A stretch of DNA of 64,000 bases from Jatrophihabitans_A lederbergiae (GTDB lineage Bacteria; Actinomycetota; Actinomycetes; Mycobacteriales; Jatrophihabitantaceae). The stretch lies in contig NZ_JAVREH010000022.1 of NCBI RefSeq assembly GCF_031845305.1, positions 9,088 to 73,087 of the forward strand. Direction: 5' to 3'. Positions 8,133 to 15,810 of this stretch are shown here, piece by piece. The first letter of the stretch is position 1, and the number at the start of each line of letters is the position of its first letter. The notes beneath the pieces are model-generated. The model had not been told where the DNA came from, ran no database searches, and saw only the letters and a list, made by a program, of their open reading frames with translations. Both the position numbers and the translations under genes were made by a program.

Positions 8133-9450
8133 GGTGTGATCCCTTCTCGGCTTTTCGGCGCGGCAGGCTCGCTTCGAGAGCGTCTCGATGCTCGGGAGCT
8201 GCGATCGCCGTCAACGCTTCGGCGCGCTCACCCAACGACAGCCCGGCCAGATGAGCGGCGCCGTGCTCGGTGACGACATAGTCGATCGAGTGGCGAGGCA
8301 GCGTCACGGCTGTGCCGGGCGCGAGCTCGGCGCAGATCCTACTGGCGCCCGATGGAGTCTTTGCTGTCAGCGCGACCACGCGTGCGCCACCCGGAGACTG
8401 GTGAGCTCCCTCGAAGAAGTCCGCGCTGCCGCCGACGCCGCTGATGAGTCGCGGACCGATCTGCTCCGACGCGACCTGCCCACTCAGATCGACCGAGAGG
8501 GCGGAACAGATCGAGATCAGGTTGGGCTTCGACGCGAGCCACGCGCTGTCGTGAATCGTGGCCGAGGAATACATCTGGAGTGCATCGTTCTCGTATGCGA
8601 AGTCGAACACCTTGCGCGTGCCGAGGAGTTCCACTGCCTCGATCGAGTTTGGTCCGTGGACCAGCCGGCCCGACTCGGCCAGGTCGACCATCGAGTCCGT
8701 CATCATCCCGACGATTCGCAGGTCCGACACGTCGGAGCTCACAAGCGAGGAGGCGACCTCTTCCGTCACGCTGCCGATGCCGAGCTGGAGGGTGGCGCCC
8801 TGTTTGATCAGAGGTACCAGGTGCTTGGCGATCTGTGCTGCTTGCTCAGACCTGTGCCCGCTGACGTAGGTACTCGTCGGTGTCTCGGCATCGACGACGA
8901 GATCGAAACTGGCGTAGGGAAAGCTGACGTCGCTGCCACGTGTGCGGGGCAGTTGCGGATCGACCTCCGCGATGGTCAGCCGCGCGGACATCAGCATTGC
9001 CTTGGTGTACGAGGCAGATGGACCGAGGCTGCACATACCGTGGGCATCGGGCGGCGTGACCCGAACGATCGCGACGTCGACCCGCGACCGCAGATGCGCC
9101 GCCACATCGCGAGCGCGAACGGGAACGTACTCGAGGTAGTCAGACCCTGCGAGACGACGTCCGCGGCCGGCGATGTGCCAGGTTCTGAAGATCATTCGGC
9201 CCTCGACGACCTCATCGAGATATGCCATGTCTCCGAGCAGCATGCCCGCGGAGAGTACGACCCCAGGGGTGGCGTGACTGCGTGCCGCGAGCGCGGACAG
9301 CAAAGTCGTCGGTGTCGCGCAGTATGGCGACGAGACGACCCGGGTTCCCGCGACGACCGACCGCAGCGCTTCCGTCGAGCTGACGACGCGCGGCGCGCGG
9401 CCAGCCGCGGGCCGAGGGGCCGCTCCCAGCCGGGCGCGGTGTGCCGTCAC
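8119..9450 (-). CDS. Acetyl-CoA hydrolase/4-hydroxybutyrate-type CoA-transferase
   Basis: A 443-residue member of the acetyl-CoA hydrolase/transferase family (Cat1/AbfT-like), which moves CoA between carboxylates. Family blocks seen are PDAHGMCSLGPSASYTKAM, LQLGIGSVTEEVA and the C-terminal GVGGSADFFEGAHQSPGGA. The segment that usually reads H(S/T)EM and carries the glutamyl-CoA nucleophile is IVGMMTDSMVDL here, so the glutamate seems to be missing. I placed the start at GTG 9450, which overlaps the aldehyde dehydrogenase stop in a GTGA junction. The open frame continues upstream to 10035 only as a shadow of that gene. The partner acids are unknown: itaconate, mesaconate or a hydroxy acid would fit. 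Confidence 0.82.
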   Translation of the reverse strand: MTAHRARLGAAPRPAAGRAPRVVSSTEALRSVVAGTRVVSSPYCATPTTLLSALAARSHATPGVVLSAGMLLGDMAYLDEVVEGRMIFRTWHIAGRGRRLAGSDYLEYVPVRARDVAAHLRSRVDVAIVRVTPPDAHGMCSLGPSASYTKAMLMSARLTIAEVDPQLPRTRGSDVSFPYASFDLVVDAETPTSTYVSGHRSEQAAQIAKHLVPLIKQGATLQLGIGSVTEEVASSLVSSDVSDLRIVGMMTDSMVDLAESGRLVHGPNSIEAVELLGTRKVFDFAYENDALQMYSSATIHDSAWLASKPNLISICSALSVDLSGQVASEQIGPRLISGVGGSADFFEGAHQSPGGARVVALTAKTPSGASRICAELAPGTAVTLPRHSIDYVVTEHGAAHLAGLSLGERAEALTAIAAPEHRDALEASLPRRKAEKGSHHVGP

Positions 9451-10868
9451 CGCAACCCGACAGACTTGATCTCGAGAAACTCCTCCAGACCTGCCGCGCC
9501 CATCTCGCGTCCGATGCCGGACTTCTTGTAGCCGCCGAACGGCGCCATGGGATTGTATTTGGCGCCGTTGATGTCGACCGTACCTGTGCGCAGGCGCCGA
9601 GCCACGGCGATCGCCCGGTTCTCGTCTTTCGACCAGACGCCGCCGTGCAGGCCGTACATCGAGTTGTTCGCGATCGCGACTGCGTCGTCGTCGTCCTTGT
9701 AGGACAACAGCGACAGCACGGGCCCGAACACCTCCTGCTGCGCAATGGTCGAGTCGGGCGCCACGTCCGCCAACACGGTCGGCCGAACGAAGTATCCGAC
9801 GCCCATTCCGGCGGGGGCGTCCGGGCCGCCGGCGACGACACGCGCGCCCTCGGTCACCGCCGTATTGATCAGGCCGCGGATCTTGTCCCGTTGCGCCCCG
9901 CTCGAGACCGGACCGAGTTTCGTCTTCTCGTCGAGCGGATCTCCGACCACGTAGCCCTTGGCATAGTTGACGGCAAGGTCCACCGCTTCCTCGTATTGGC
10001 TGGCTGGTATCAGCATGCGCGTCCATGCGGTACACGTCTGCCCCGAGTTGAGGAAGGCGTTCGCCATACCGACCTTCACGGCAACCGATAGGTCGGCGTC
10101 GTCGAGGATGATGTTGGCCGACTTCCCGCCCAGCTCCAGCGTGACCCGCGTGATGTTCTGCGCCGCAAGCTCGGCTACCCGAGCTCCCGTGGCGACTGAC
10201 CCGGTGAACGAAAACACGTCCAACCCGGGGTGACTCGCCAGGGCTTCGCCCACGCCCTTGCCGTAACCGGTCACCAGGTTCACCACGCCCGGCGGGATAC
10301 CGGCCGCCTCGCAGGCGTCGATGAGGAGGAATGCACTGAGCGGCGTCAGCTCACTCGGCTTGATCACGATCGTGCAGCCGGCAGCGAGTGCGGGGGCCAG
10401 CTTGTTCGTGATCTGGTGGAGCGGGTAGTTCCAGGGAGTGATCGCCCCGACCACCCCGGCAGGCTCGCGAACGATCAACGTGTCGCCGCTGCGCTCCTCG
10501 AACTCGTACCCCTCGAGCAGGTCGGCGTAGGCGCCGACGACGGTCGCAGGCAGTGCTGCCTGGATCCTGGTCGAGATCCAGCGCGGCGCGCCCATTTCCG
10601 CCGTGATCGTCTCCGCTATCTCGGCGTGCCGGAGGACGATCTGCTCGCGTAGTGCCCGCAACAAGCGGACCCGCTCGGCCACAGCCGTGCCGGACCACTG
10701 CTCGAAGGCCGTACGAGCGGCCATCACTGCGGCGTCGACATCCTCCGTGGATGCTTCCGGAACCGTTGCGATCACGGCCTCAGTCGCCGGGTTCTCGACA
10801 GGGATACTCCGACCGGTCGTGGCCGGACGCCACGTACCATTAATGTAAACAAAATCGCGATTCTCCAT
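9447..10868 (-). CDS. NAD(P)-dependent aldehyde dehydrogenase
   Basis: A 473-residue aldehyde dehydrogenase that oxidises an aldehyde to its acid. The catalytic residues are all present: Asn147 in TPWNYP, Glu245 in LELGGKS and the nucleophile Cys279 in NSGQTCTA. The cofactor motif is FTGSVATG. It is the first gene of the five-gene minus-strand operon and its start lies about 20 bases from the perfect palindrome at 10890-10907, so it is probably repressor controlled. It is divergent from the CitE-like lyase gene. The substrate aldehyde is not deducible; semialdehydes and lactone-derived aldehydes are possible. Confidence 0.92.
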   Translation of the reverse strand: MENRDFVYINGTWRPATTGRSIPVENPATEAVIATVPEASTEDVDAAVMAARTAFEQWSGTAVAERVRLLRALREQIVLRHAEIAETITAEMGAPRWISTRIQAALPATVVGAYADLLEGYEFEERSGDTLIVREPAGVVGAITPWNYPLHQITNKLAPALAAGCTIVIKPSELTPLSAFLLIDACEAAGIPPGVVNLVTGYGKGVGEALASHPGLDVFSFTGSVATGARVAELAAQNITRVTLELGGKSANIILDDADLSVAVKVGMANAFLNSGQTCTAWTRMLIPASQYEEAVDLAVNYAKGYVVGDPLDEKTKLGPVSSGAQRDKIRGLINTAVTEGARVVAGGPDAPAGMGVGYFVRPTVLADVAPDSTIAQQEVFGPVLSLLSYKDDDDAVAIANNSMYGLHGGVWSKDENRAIAVARRLRTGTVDINGAKYNPMAPFGGYKKSGIGREMGAAGLEEFLEIKSVGLR

Positions 10869-10889
10869 GACACCTTCCCTCTGTGCTTC

Positions 10890-10907
10890 CTATACAATAT
10901 TGTATAG
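10890..10907. promoter_or_regulatory. Perfect 18-bp palindromic operator between divergent operons
   Basis: CTATACAATATTGTATAG is its own reverse complement. It lies between the aldehyde dehydrogenase operon (minus) and the CitE-like/acyl-CoA dehydrogenase operon (plus), where one bound dimer could control both. It stands out in GC-rich surroundings and shares CAATATTNTATAG with a site before the His-rich gene. FCD-type GntR proteins bind short AT-rich palindromes of this kind. Confidence 0.7.
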
Positions 10908-10951
10908 AGGATGAATGTCAACGGTGCTTCCTCGGAGCTGGGGTGCGGCGG

Positions 10952-11764
10952 ATGACCAGCCCCGCAGAACGGCTGGCCTCTGCGAGAGTATTCCTCTTCG
11001 TTCCGGGTGATCGTCCAGAGCGGTTCGCCAAGGCAACCCTGAGCGGCGCAGATGTCATCATCATCGATCTCGAGGACGCGGTCCCAGCCGCGCACAAACC
11101 GCAAGCCCGGCACGAGGCGGTCAGCTGGCTCGACTCCGGGGGCGCCGCGGTTGTCCGGGTGAACGCGCCCGGCACGGAGTGGTTCGAAGAGGACGTGGCG
11201 ACGATCGCGCCGGTCGCTGATGGCCTCATGATCCCGAAGGCCGAGTGCGCGGAGGACTGGAAGCGCGCGGGCGACGTGCCGGTGATCCCTCTTATCGAGA
11301 CGGCCGGCGGCATCGAGCGTGCGCTGAAGATCCTGAGCGCACGCACAGTCGTTCGCCCGGCATTCGGCAGTATCGACTTTGCCGCCCAGCTGGGGATCGA
11401 CCCGAACGATCGACAGGCTCTGCTCTTCGCACGCAGCCGCCTGTGCTTGGCCGCTGCCGCAGCTCGACGCTCCGCACCGATCGACGGAGTGACGACGGCG
11501 GTGCGTGACGCTGCCGTCCTACGCGGGGACGTGGAGCACGCGGCCTCGCTCGGGATGACGGCAAAGCTGTGCATCCATCCGGCGCAAGTGCCGCTGACCC
11601 GCGAGTTGTTCAAGCCGTCGCCCGCTCAGGTCGAGTGGGCACGCAGCGTCGTCGCCGCCGTCGGCGACGGCGTGGGCCTCGTCGACGGCCACATGGTCGA
11701 CGCCCCCGTCCTCGCACGGGCTCGAGGTCTGCTCACGCAGGCCCTCGAGCCCACGAACCCGTGA
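10952..11764 (+). CDS. HpcH/HpaI-family citrate-lyase-beta-like (CitE-like) CoA lyase
   Basis: A 270-residue TIM-barrel lyase of the CitE family, which includes citramalyl-CoA, malyl-CoA and beta-methylmalyl-CoA lyases. The start region FLFVPGDRPERF, the IIIDLEDAVP strand, the metal-binding Glu in IPLIETAGG and the Asp in FGSIDFAAQLG are all present, as is KLCIHPAQV near the C-terminus. The start could instead be GTG 10943, three codons earlier, which has GGAG five bases upstream. It begins an operon with an acyl-CoA dehydrogenase 14 bases downstream. Cleavage of a hydroxyacyl-CoA to acetyl-CoA plus a keto acid would be the carbon-carbon bond-breaking step of the cluster. Confidence 0.85.
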   Translation: MTSPAERLASARVFLFVPGDRPERFAKATLSGADVIIIDLEDAVPAAHKPQARHEAVSWLDSGGAAVVRVNAPGTEWFEEDVATIAPVADGLMIPKAECAEDWKRAGDVPVIPLIETAGGIERALKILSARTVVRPAFGSIDFAAQLGIDPNDRQALLFARSRLCLAAAAARRSAPIDGVTTAVRDAAVLRGDVEHAASLGMTAKLCIHPAQVPLTRELFKPSPAQVEWARSVVAAVGDGVGLVDGHMVDAPVLARARGLLTQALEPTNP

Positions 11765-11778
11765 GCAAGGAGCTATGA

Positions 11779-12930
11779 ATGAACGAGATCAGCCCGGAAG
11801 AACAGGCGATCGTCGAGATCGTGAGGGACTTCGTCGACTCGGAGGTCAGACCGCAGGTTCAAGAGCTCGAGCACGCGAACCAGTATCCCGAGGCTCTGAT
11901 CGACACGATGAAGAAGATGGGGATCTTCGGGCTGGCGATTCCCGAACCATACGGTGACGTGCAGGTGTCGACCCGTTGCTACGCGATGGTGACCGAGGAA
12001 CTTGCCCGCGGATGGATGAGCCTGGCCGGCGCGATGGGTGGACATACGGTCGTCGCGAAAATGCTGCTCGCCTTCGGCACCGAGGAGCAGAAGGCCTCCT
12101 ACCTCCCCCGCTTGGCAACCGGTGAACTCCGCGCCACGATGGCGTTGACCGAACCGGGTGGCGGATCCGATCTCGTTGCGATGACCACCACAGCCCGCCG
12201 CGACAGCGACGAATACGTCATCAACGGGACCAAGACGTGGATCACCAACGCCAGGCGTGCGGGGTTGATCGCGCTGATGTGCAAGACAGACCCGGGGGCC
12301 TCACCCAAGCACAAGGGGATCAGCATTCTGCTGGTCGAGAAGGTTCCCGGCCTCGAAGTCTCCAAGGACCTTCCGAAGCTCGGTTACAAGGGCATCGAGA
12401 GCTGCGAAATCTCGCTTCAGGACTGCCGGGTGCCGGCGTCGGCCGTCCTCGGCGGCGAAGAGGGTAAAGGGTTCGCGCAGATGATGCGCGGCCTGGAGGT
12501 CGGGCGGATCCAGGTCGCGGCCCGCGCGACGGGCGTCGCCCGAGCTGCATTCGACGACGCGTTGGCCTACGCCCAGGTACGCGAGGCGTCAGGGGTCCCG
12601 ATCTGGAAGCACCAATCGGTCGGCAACTACCTCGCCGAGATGGCGACGAAGCTGACTGCGGCTCGCCAGCTGCTCTGGTACGCAGCGGATCGCTACGACA
12701 GCGGAAAGCGAGCGGACCTCGAGGCAGGCATGGCGAAGCTGTTCTGCTCCGAGACCGCCATGCAGATCGCCCTCGACGCCATCCGGGTCCACGGCGGGTA
12801 CGGGTACTCGACCGAGTTCGACGTCGAGCGCTACTTCCGGGATGCTCCGCTCATGATCGTCGGTGAGGGGACGAACGAGATTCAGCGCAACGTCATCATC
12901 CGCCAGCTCGTCGATCGCGGCGGTCTCTGA
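11779..12930 (+). CDS. Acyl-CoA dehydrogenase
   Basis: A 383-residue FAD-dependent acyl-CoA dehydrogenase, the normal length for the short/medium-chain type. Signature stretches are MALTEPGGGSDL (about 121-132), TKTWITNA for FAD binding, and IRVHGGYGYSTEF near the C-terminus. The catalytic base is the Glu in VGEGTNEIQRN. AAGGAG precedes the ATG. A second ATG four bases earlier is in another frame. It follows the CitE-like lyase closely and shares its promoter. In this setting it could make an unsaturated dicarboxyl-CoA such as mesaconyl-CoA from methylsuccinyl-CoA, but this is only inference. Confidence 0.93.
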   Translation: MNEISPEEQAIVEIVRDFVDSEVRPQVQELEHANQYPEALIDTMKKMGIFGLAIPEPYGDVQVSTRCYAMVTEELARGWMSLAGAMGGHTVVAKMLLAFGTEEQKASYLPRLATGELRATMALTEPGGGSDLVAMTTTARRDSDEYVINGTKTWITNARRAGLIALMCKTDPGASPKHKGISILLVEKVPGLEVSKDLPKLGYKGIESCEISLQDCRVPASAVLGGEEGKGFAQMMRGLEVGRIQVAARATGVARAAFDDALAYAQVREASGVPIWKHQSVGNYLAEMATKLTAARQLLWYAADRYDSGKRADLEAGMAKLFCSETAMQIALDAIRVHGGYGYSTEFDVERYFRDAPLMIVGEGTNEIQRNVIIRQLVDRGGL

Positions 12931-12987
12931 AACAGCGAGGAAATTCCCTCGTCACCTATAGACAGACACCACACCTTCGTGCATCCT

Positions 12988-13000
12988 CAATATTCTATAG
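12988..13000. promoter_or_regulatory. Operator-like half palindrome before the His-rich gene
   Basis: CAATATTCTATAG matches 12 of 13 bases of the right-hand part of the perfect palindrome at 10890-10907. It lies directly against the AGGAGG ribosome binding site (12999-13004) of the His-rich gene, and CTATAG also occurs at 12956-12961. Binding of the same regulator is likely. Confidence 0.5.
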
Positions 13001-13009
13001 GAGGCGAGC

Positions 13010-13720
13010 ATGGGCTTCATCCATCACGGTTCGGATCCGCTCACCGCAGACGCAATGGCCGCGGGCGTTCCTTCACTGACCGACAGTGGCGTTGAAGCCG
13101 CAGTCCTATTGTCTCAGGCCTATGAACGTCTGCGGACGGTACTGCTTGCGCTGTCGGGTGTCTCGCTGCTGCGCAGCCTTCGGATCGTCGAAGTCGGTGA
13201 GATGTCCGGCGTCGTGGCAATGGCTGGGGTTGAGCTTGCCGAATGCCGTCGTCTGCTGGGATCCAACGCCCTCTCACGGGCGGACTTCACCGCCGCTCGC
13301 GCTGAGCAGTTGCAGCTTGGACTCACGGCTCTCGCCGATGAAGTTGAGCGAATCGCGAAGGACGGGCACGGTGACCTGTGCTACGCAGTGCTCGACTCGG
13401 TTCGACGCCGCCTTGCTCGTTCGGCCCTTCCTGCCGCTGGCATGCGACATTTCTCGTCGGTCAGCTGCTCCGGGTACTCGAGCTACATGGACGGTATCGC
13501 CCACCACGGCGACGGGCATTGGCACACTCACGCCCACCATGACGGGACCGGGAACGCCAACTCGCACCATCCCCGCGAGCACGCGCACCACCCTCACCGC
13601 GCAGACGACGGCGGACTTCCTCTCCACCCGGGTGGGGCGCTGGCACACGGTGACAGGCCTGCACATTCGCATGACGCGATGCTCGTGACGGCGCACTGGC
13701 AGGCACAGCCAGCCCGGTGA
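13010..13720 (+). CDS. Unrecognised protein with histidine-rich C-terminal tail
   Basis: I do not recognise this 236-residue protein. Residues 1-160 look soluble and mostly helical, without a signal peptide or membrane segment. The last 75 or so residues, from about position 160, are extremely rich in histidine, with 18 His in clusters such as HHGDGHWHTHAHHDG and HHPREHAHHPH. Such tails usually bind Zn, Ni or Co. The start is firm, because AGGAGG lies six bases before the ATG. It lies 79 bases after the acyl-CoA dehydrogenase and 47 bases before a metallo-beta-lactamase-fold lactonase. A metal store or metallochaperone for that enzyme is a reasonable guess, not a finding. Confidence 0.72.
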   Translation: MGFIHHGSDPLTADAMAAGVPSLTDSGVEAAVLLSQAYERLRTVLLALSGVSLLRSLRIVEVGEMSGVVAMAGVELAECRRLLGSNALSRADFTAARAEQLQLGLTALADEVERIAKDGHGDLCYAVLDSVRRRLARSALPAAGMRHFSSVSCSGYSSYMDGIAHHGDGHWHTHAHHDGTGNANSHHPREHAHHPHRADDGGLPLHPGGALAHGDRPAHSHDAMLVTAHWQAQPAR

Positions 13721-13767
13721 GCAGCACGAGTTGACCACCATCACCCACCACCACTAGCGAGGTCTTC

Positions 13768-14637
13768 ATGAGCGACGGTTACTCGATCTGGGTGCTTGAG
13801 TACAGCCACGTGCTGGAATACCCGGAGAGCGGCATTGTGTACGGCCAGCACAACAAGGGCACCCGCAAAATGCCCTACGGCTACGTGTTCTTGAAAGGGA
13901 ACGACCGTAACATCATGGTCGACGTCGGGTTCGACAACGCCGCGTACGGTGGCGAACTGGCTCGCCAGTTCGGCGTCATCGCGTGGCAGTCGCCGTCTGT
14001 CGTTCTGGAGGAGATCGGCGTTGCCCCCGAGGACATCGACACCGTCATCGTGACTCACGCCCACTTCGATCACTTCGGAAACGTCAGCGCTTTCCCGAAC
14101 GCGACTTTCTATCTGCAGGAACGAGAACTCACCAAGTGGGTCTGGGCGCTGACGCTGCCACGCGAGCAACAGTACTTCTCAATCGGTATCGACCCCGACG
14201 ATGTCCTTCGAGGCGTGGAACTGGCCAAGAACGGTCGCCTGAAGACCGTGTCCGGAGATGTGCACGACCTCCTGCCCGGGATCAATGTCTGGGCCGCTCA
14301 CGACACGCACACGTTCGGGTGCATGTTTGTCGACGTGCAGGCCGGCGACGACGAGGACACCCGCTTCGTGCTCGCCGGGGACAACGTCTATGCCTACGAG
14401 AACCTTGAGGGCGTGGAGAAGGACGGCGTTTACAGGCCGGTCGGACTAAGCATCAACACGGCGAACGGCGTCTTCACGCTGGCTCAGATGATGGATCTCG
14501 TCGGGGGTCGGGTGAAGCAGATCATCCCCGTGCACGAGAACCGCCTTCCGGACGTGTTCCCCTCACGCGAGACCAAGCACGGACTGCATGTCACCGAGGT
14601 TCATCTGCGAGAGGGCGACAAGTCTTACGTGGCCTAG
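13768..14637 (+). CDS. Metallo-beta-lactamase-fold lactonase (AttM/AiiA-like)
   Basis: A 289-residue hydrolase of the N-acyl-homoserine-lactonase/gamma-lactonase branch of the metallo-beta-lactamase fold. The dinuclear metal motif THAHFDHFGN (about 96-105) gives HxHxDH. Further ligands can be placed in AHDTHTFG, LAGDNVY and PVHENRL. No signal peptide is seen, so it is cytoplasmic. It ends the catabolic cluster. In Agrobacterium the related AttM/BlcC opens gamma-butyrolactone and feeds the acid to an alcohol and an aldehyde dehydrogenase, so a lactone could be the growth substrate here too. Quorum-signal quenching is the alternative. Confidence 0.85.
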   Translation: MSDGYSIWVLEYSHVLEYPESGIVYGQHNKGTRKMPYGYVFLKGNDRNIMVDVGFDNAAYGGELARQFGVIAWQSPSVVLEEIGVAPEDIDTVIVTHAHFDHFGNVSAFPNATFYLQERELTKWVWALTLPREQQYFSIGIDPDDVLRGVELAKNGRLKTVSGDVHDLLPGINVWAAHDTHTFGCMFVDVQAGDDEDTRFVLAGDNVYAYENLEGVEKDGVYRPVGLSINTANGVFTLAQMMDLVGGRVKQIIPVHENRLPDVFPSRETKHGLHVTEVHLREGDKSYVA

Positions 14638-14714
14638 TGGTCCGTCTGTGATTTAGTGCCACCTCTGGGACCCAATGGAGCGCGTCCGCTGCCTGGACCT
14701 TGGGCGGCGCTCGC

Positions 14715-15737
14715 TCAGCGAAGGACGAAACCGGTTCCCAAGGGGTCGCGTGGATCGAGGTCGAACACCGCGGCACCGGTGCGGTAGGCGTTGCCCGCCA
14801 CCTCGGTGATGACGGCCGGGCGCCCCTCGGCCTCGACCTGCTTCAGGACGCGACCGGCGAAGGTGGTACCCACGATGGAGTCGTGCCGCAGGGTGCCACC
14901 CGGGGCGATTCGACCGTCCTCGGCAAGCAACGCAAGCCTGGCGGAGGTTCCGGAGCCGCACGGCGAGCGATCCACCTCACCGTCGGCAAAGACGGTGACA
15001 TTGCGCTGATGCGGCCCGTCAGCGGTGTCGCCGAGGTCATCGAAAAGGATCGTGCCGTAGATGCCGTCCAGCCTGGAGTCACTGGGATGCTTGGCCCATT
15101 GTGTTTCATTCAAAGCCCATTTGACCTCACGGCCGATCGCGATGAGCTCTGGATAGTGCGCCGGTGTCACGGACAGTCCGACGTCGGCGGCGGCCACGGA
15201 CGCGTACAGCGCGCCACCGTAGCTGATGTCGGCCACGACGGCTCCGCGACTCGTCGGAACGTCCACGCGGCGCCCGAGGACGTAGGAGGCGATGTTGCGG
15301 AAGGACACCCGCTCCACCTGGCCGCCTCTACAGGACACCCGAGCCGTGACCCGGCCCGACGGAACGTCGATCACCACATCGGTGTCACCGTCGAGCTCGG
15401 CAGCCACCCGTCCGCTCTGCACGGCCCAGGCGCCCAGTGCGATCGTACCGTGCCCACAGGCCGTGGAGTACCCGTCCTTGTGCCAGAACAGCACGCCGAA
15501 GTCGGCGCCGGAATCGTCCGGCTCGACGAGGAATCCGCCGTACATGTCGGCGTGTCCGCGCGGCTCGTTCACCAGCAGCCGGCGCACCGCATCCACCGCG
15601 ACCGAGGACTGCGCGAAGGCGCGTCGTTGCAGGATTGTCTCTCCGGGTATGTCGGGAACGCCCGAGGTCACGATCCTGAAAGGCTCGCCTGCGGTGTGGT
15701 AATCGGTGACCTGCACACCTGTCAGCTCACGGGCCAT
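14715..15737 (-). CDS. Proline racemase/4-hydroxyproline epimerase family enzyme
   Basis: A 340-residue, cofactor-independent enzyme of the proline racemase family. Both active-site cysteines are present, Cys94 in STACGHGT and Cys260 in DRSPCGSG. A Cys/Cys pair indicates racemase or 4-hydroxyproline 2-epimerase activity, whereas trans-3-hydroxyproline dehydratases have Thr at the second site. It is divergent from an ornithine-cyclodeaminase-family gene 73 bases away, and together they probably handle a proline derivative. G+C is clearly higher from here on than in the preceding cluster. The exact substrate is not settled. Confidence 0.85.
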   Translation of the reverse strand: MARELTGVQVTDYHTAGEPFRIVTSGVPDIPGETILQRRAFAQSSVAVDAVRRLLVNEPRGHADMYGGFLVEPDDSGADFGVLFWHKDGYSTACGHGTIALGAWAVQSGRVAAELDGDTDVVIDVPSGRVTARVSCRGGQVERVSFRNIASYVLGRRVDVPTSRGAVVADISYGGALYASVAAADVGLSVTPAHYPELIAIGREVKWALNETQWAKHPSDSRLDGIYGTILFDDLGDTADGPHQRNVTVFADGEVDRSPCGSGTSARLALLAEDGRIAPGGTLRHDSIVGTTFAGRVLKQVEAEGRPAVITEVAGNAYRTGAAVFDLDPRDPLGTGFVLR

Positions 15738-15810
15738 GAACAGTCCTCCAGCGGAGTTTCGAGCGGGCGGATGTCATACACTACTGCGATCAACTCGGCC
15801 GGAGGCGGTT

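Noticed and set aside
8119..10035. A single 638-residue open frame suggesting a fusion
   Set aside because: Only the part from 9450 down encodes the CoA-transferase. The upstream part is another frame of the aldehyde dehydrogenase and has Arg-rich shadow composition.
13086..13688. A second frame overlapping the His-rich gene, raising doubt about which is real
   Set aside because: The His-rich frame has the AGGAGG-ATG start and operator. The other frame has Cys/Ser/Arg/Thr-rich shadow composition and no ribosome binding site.
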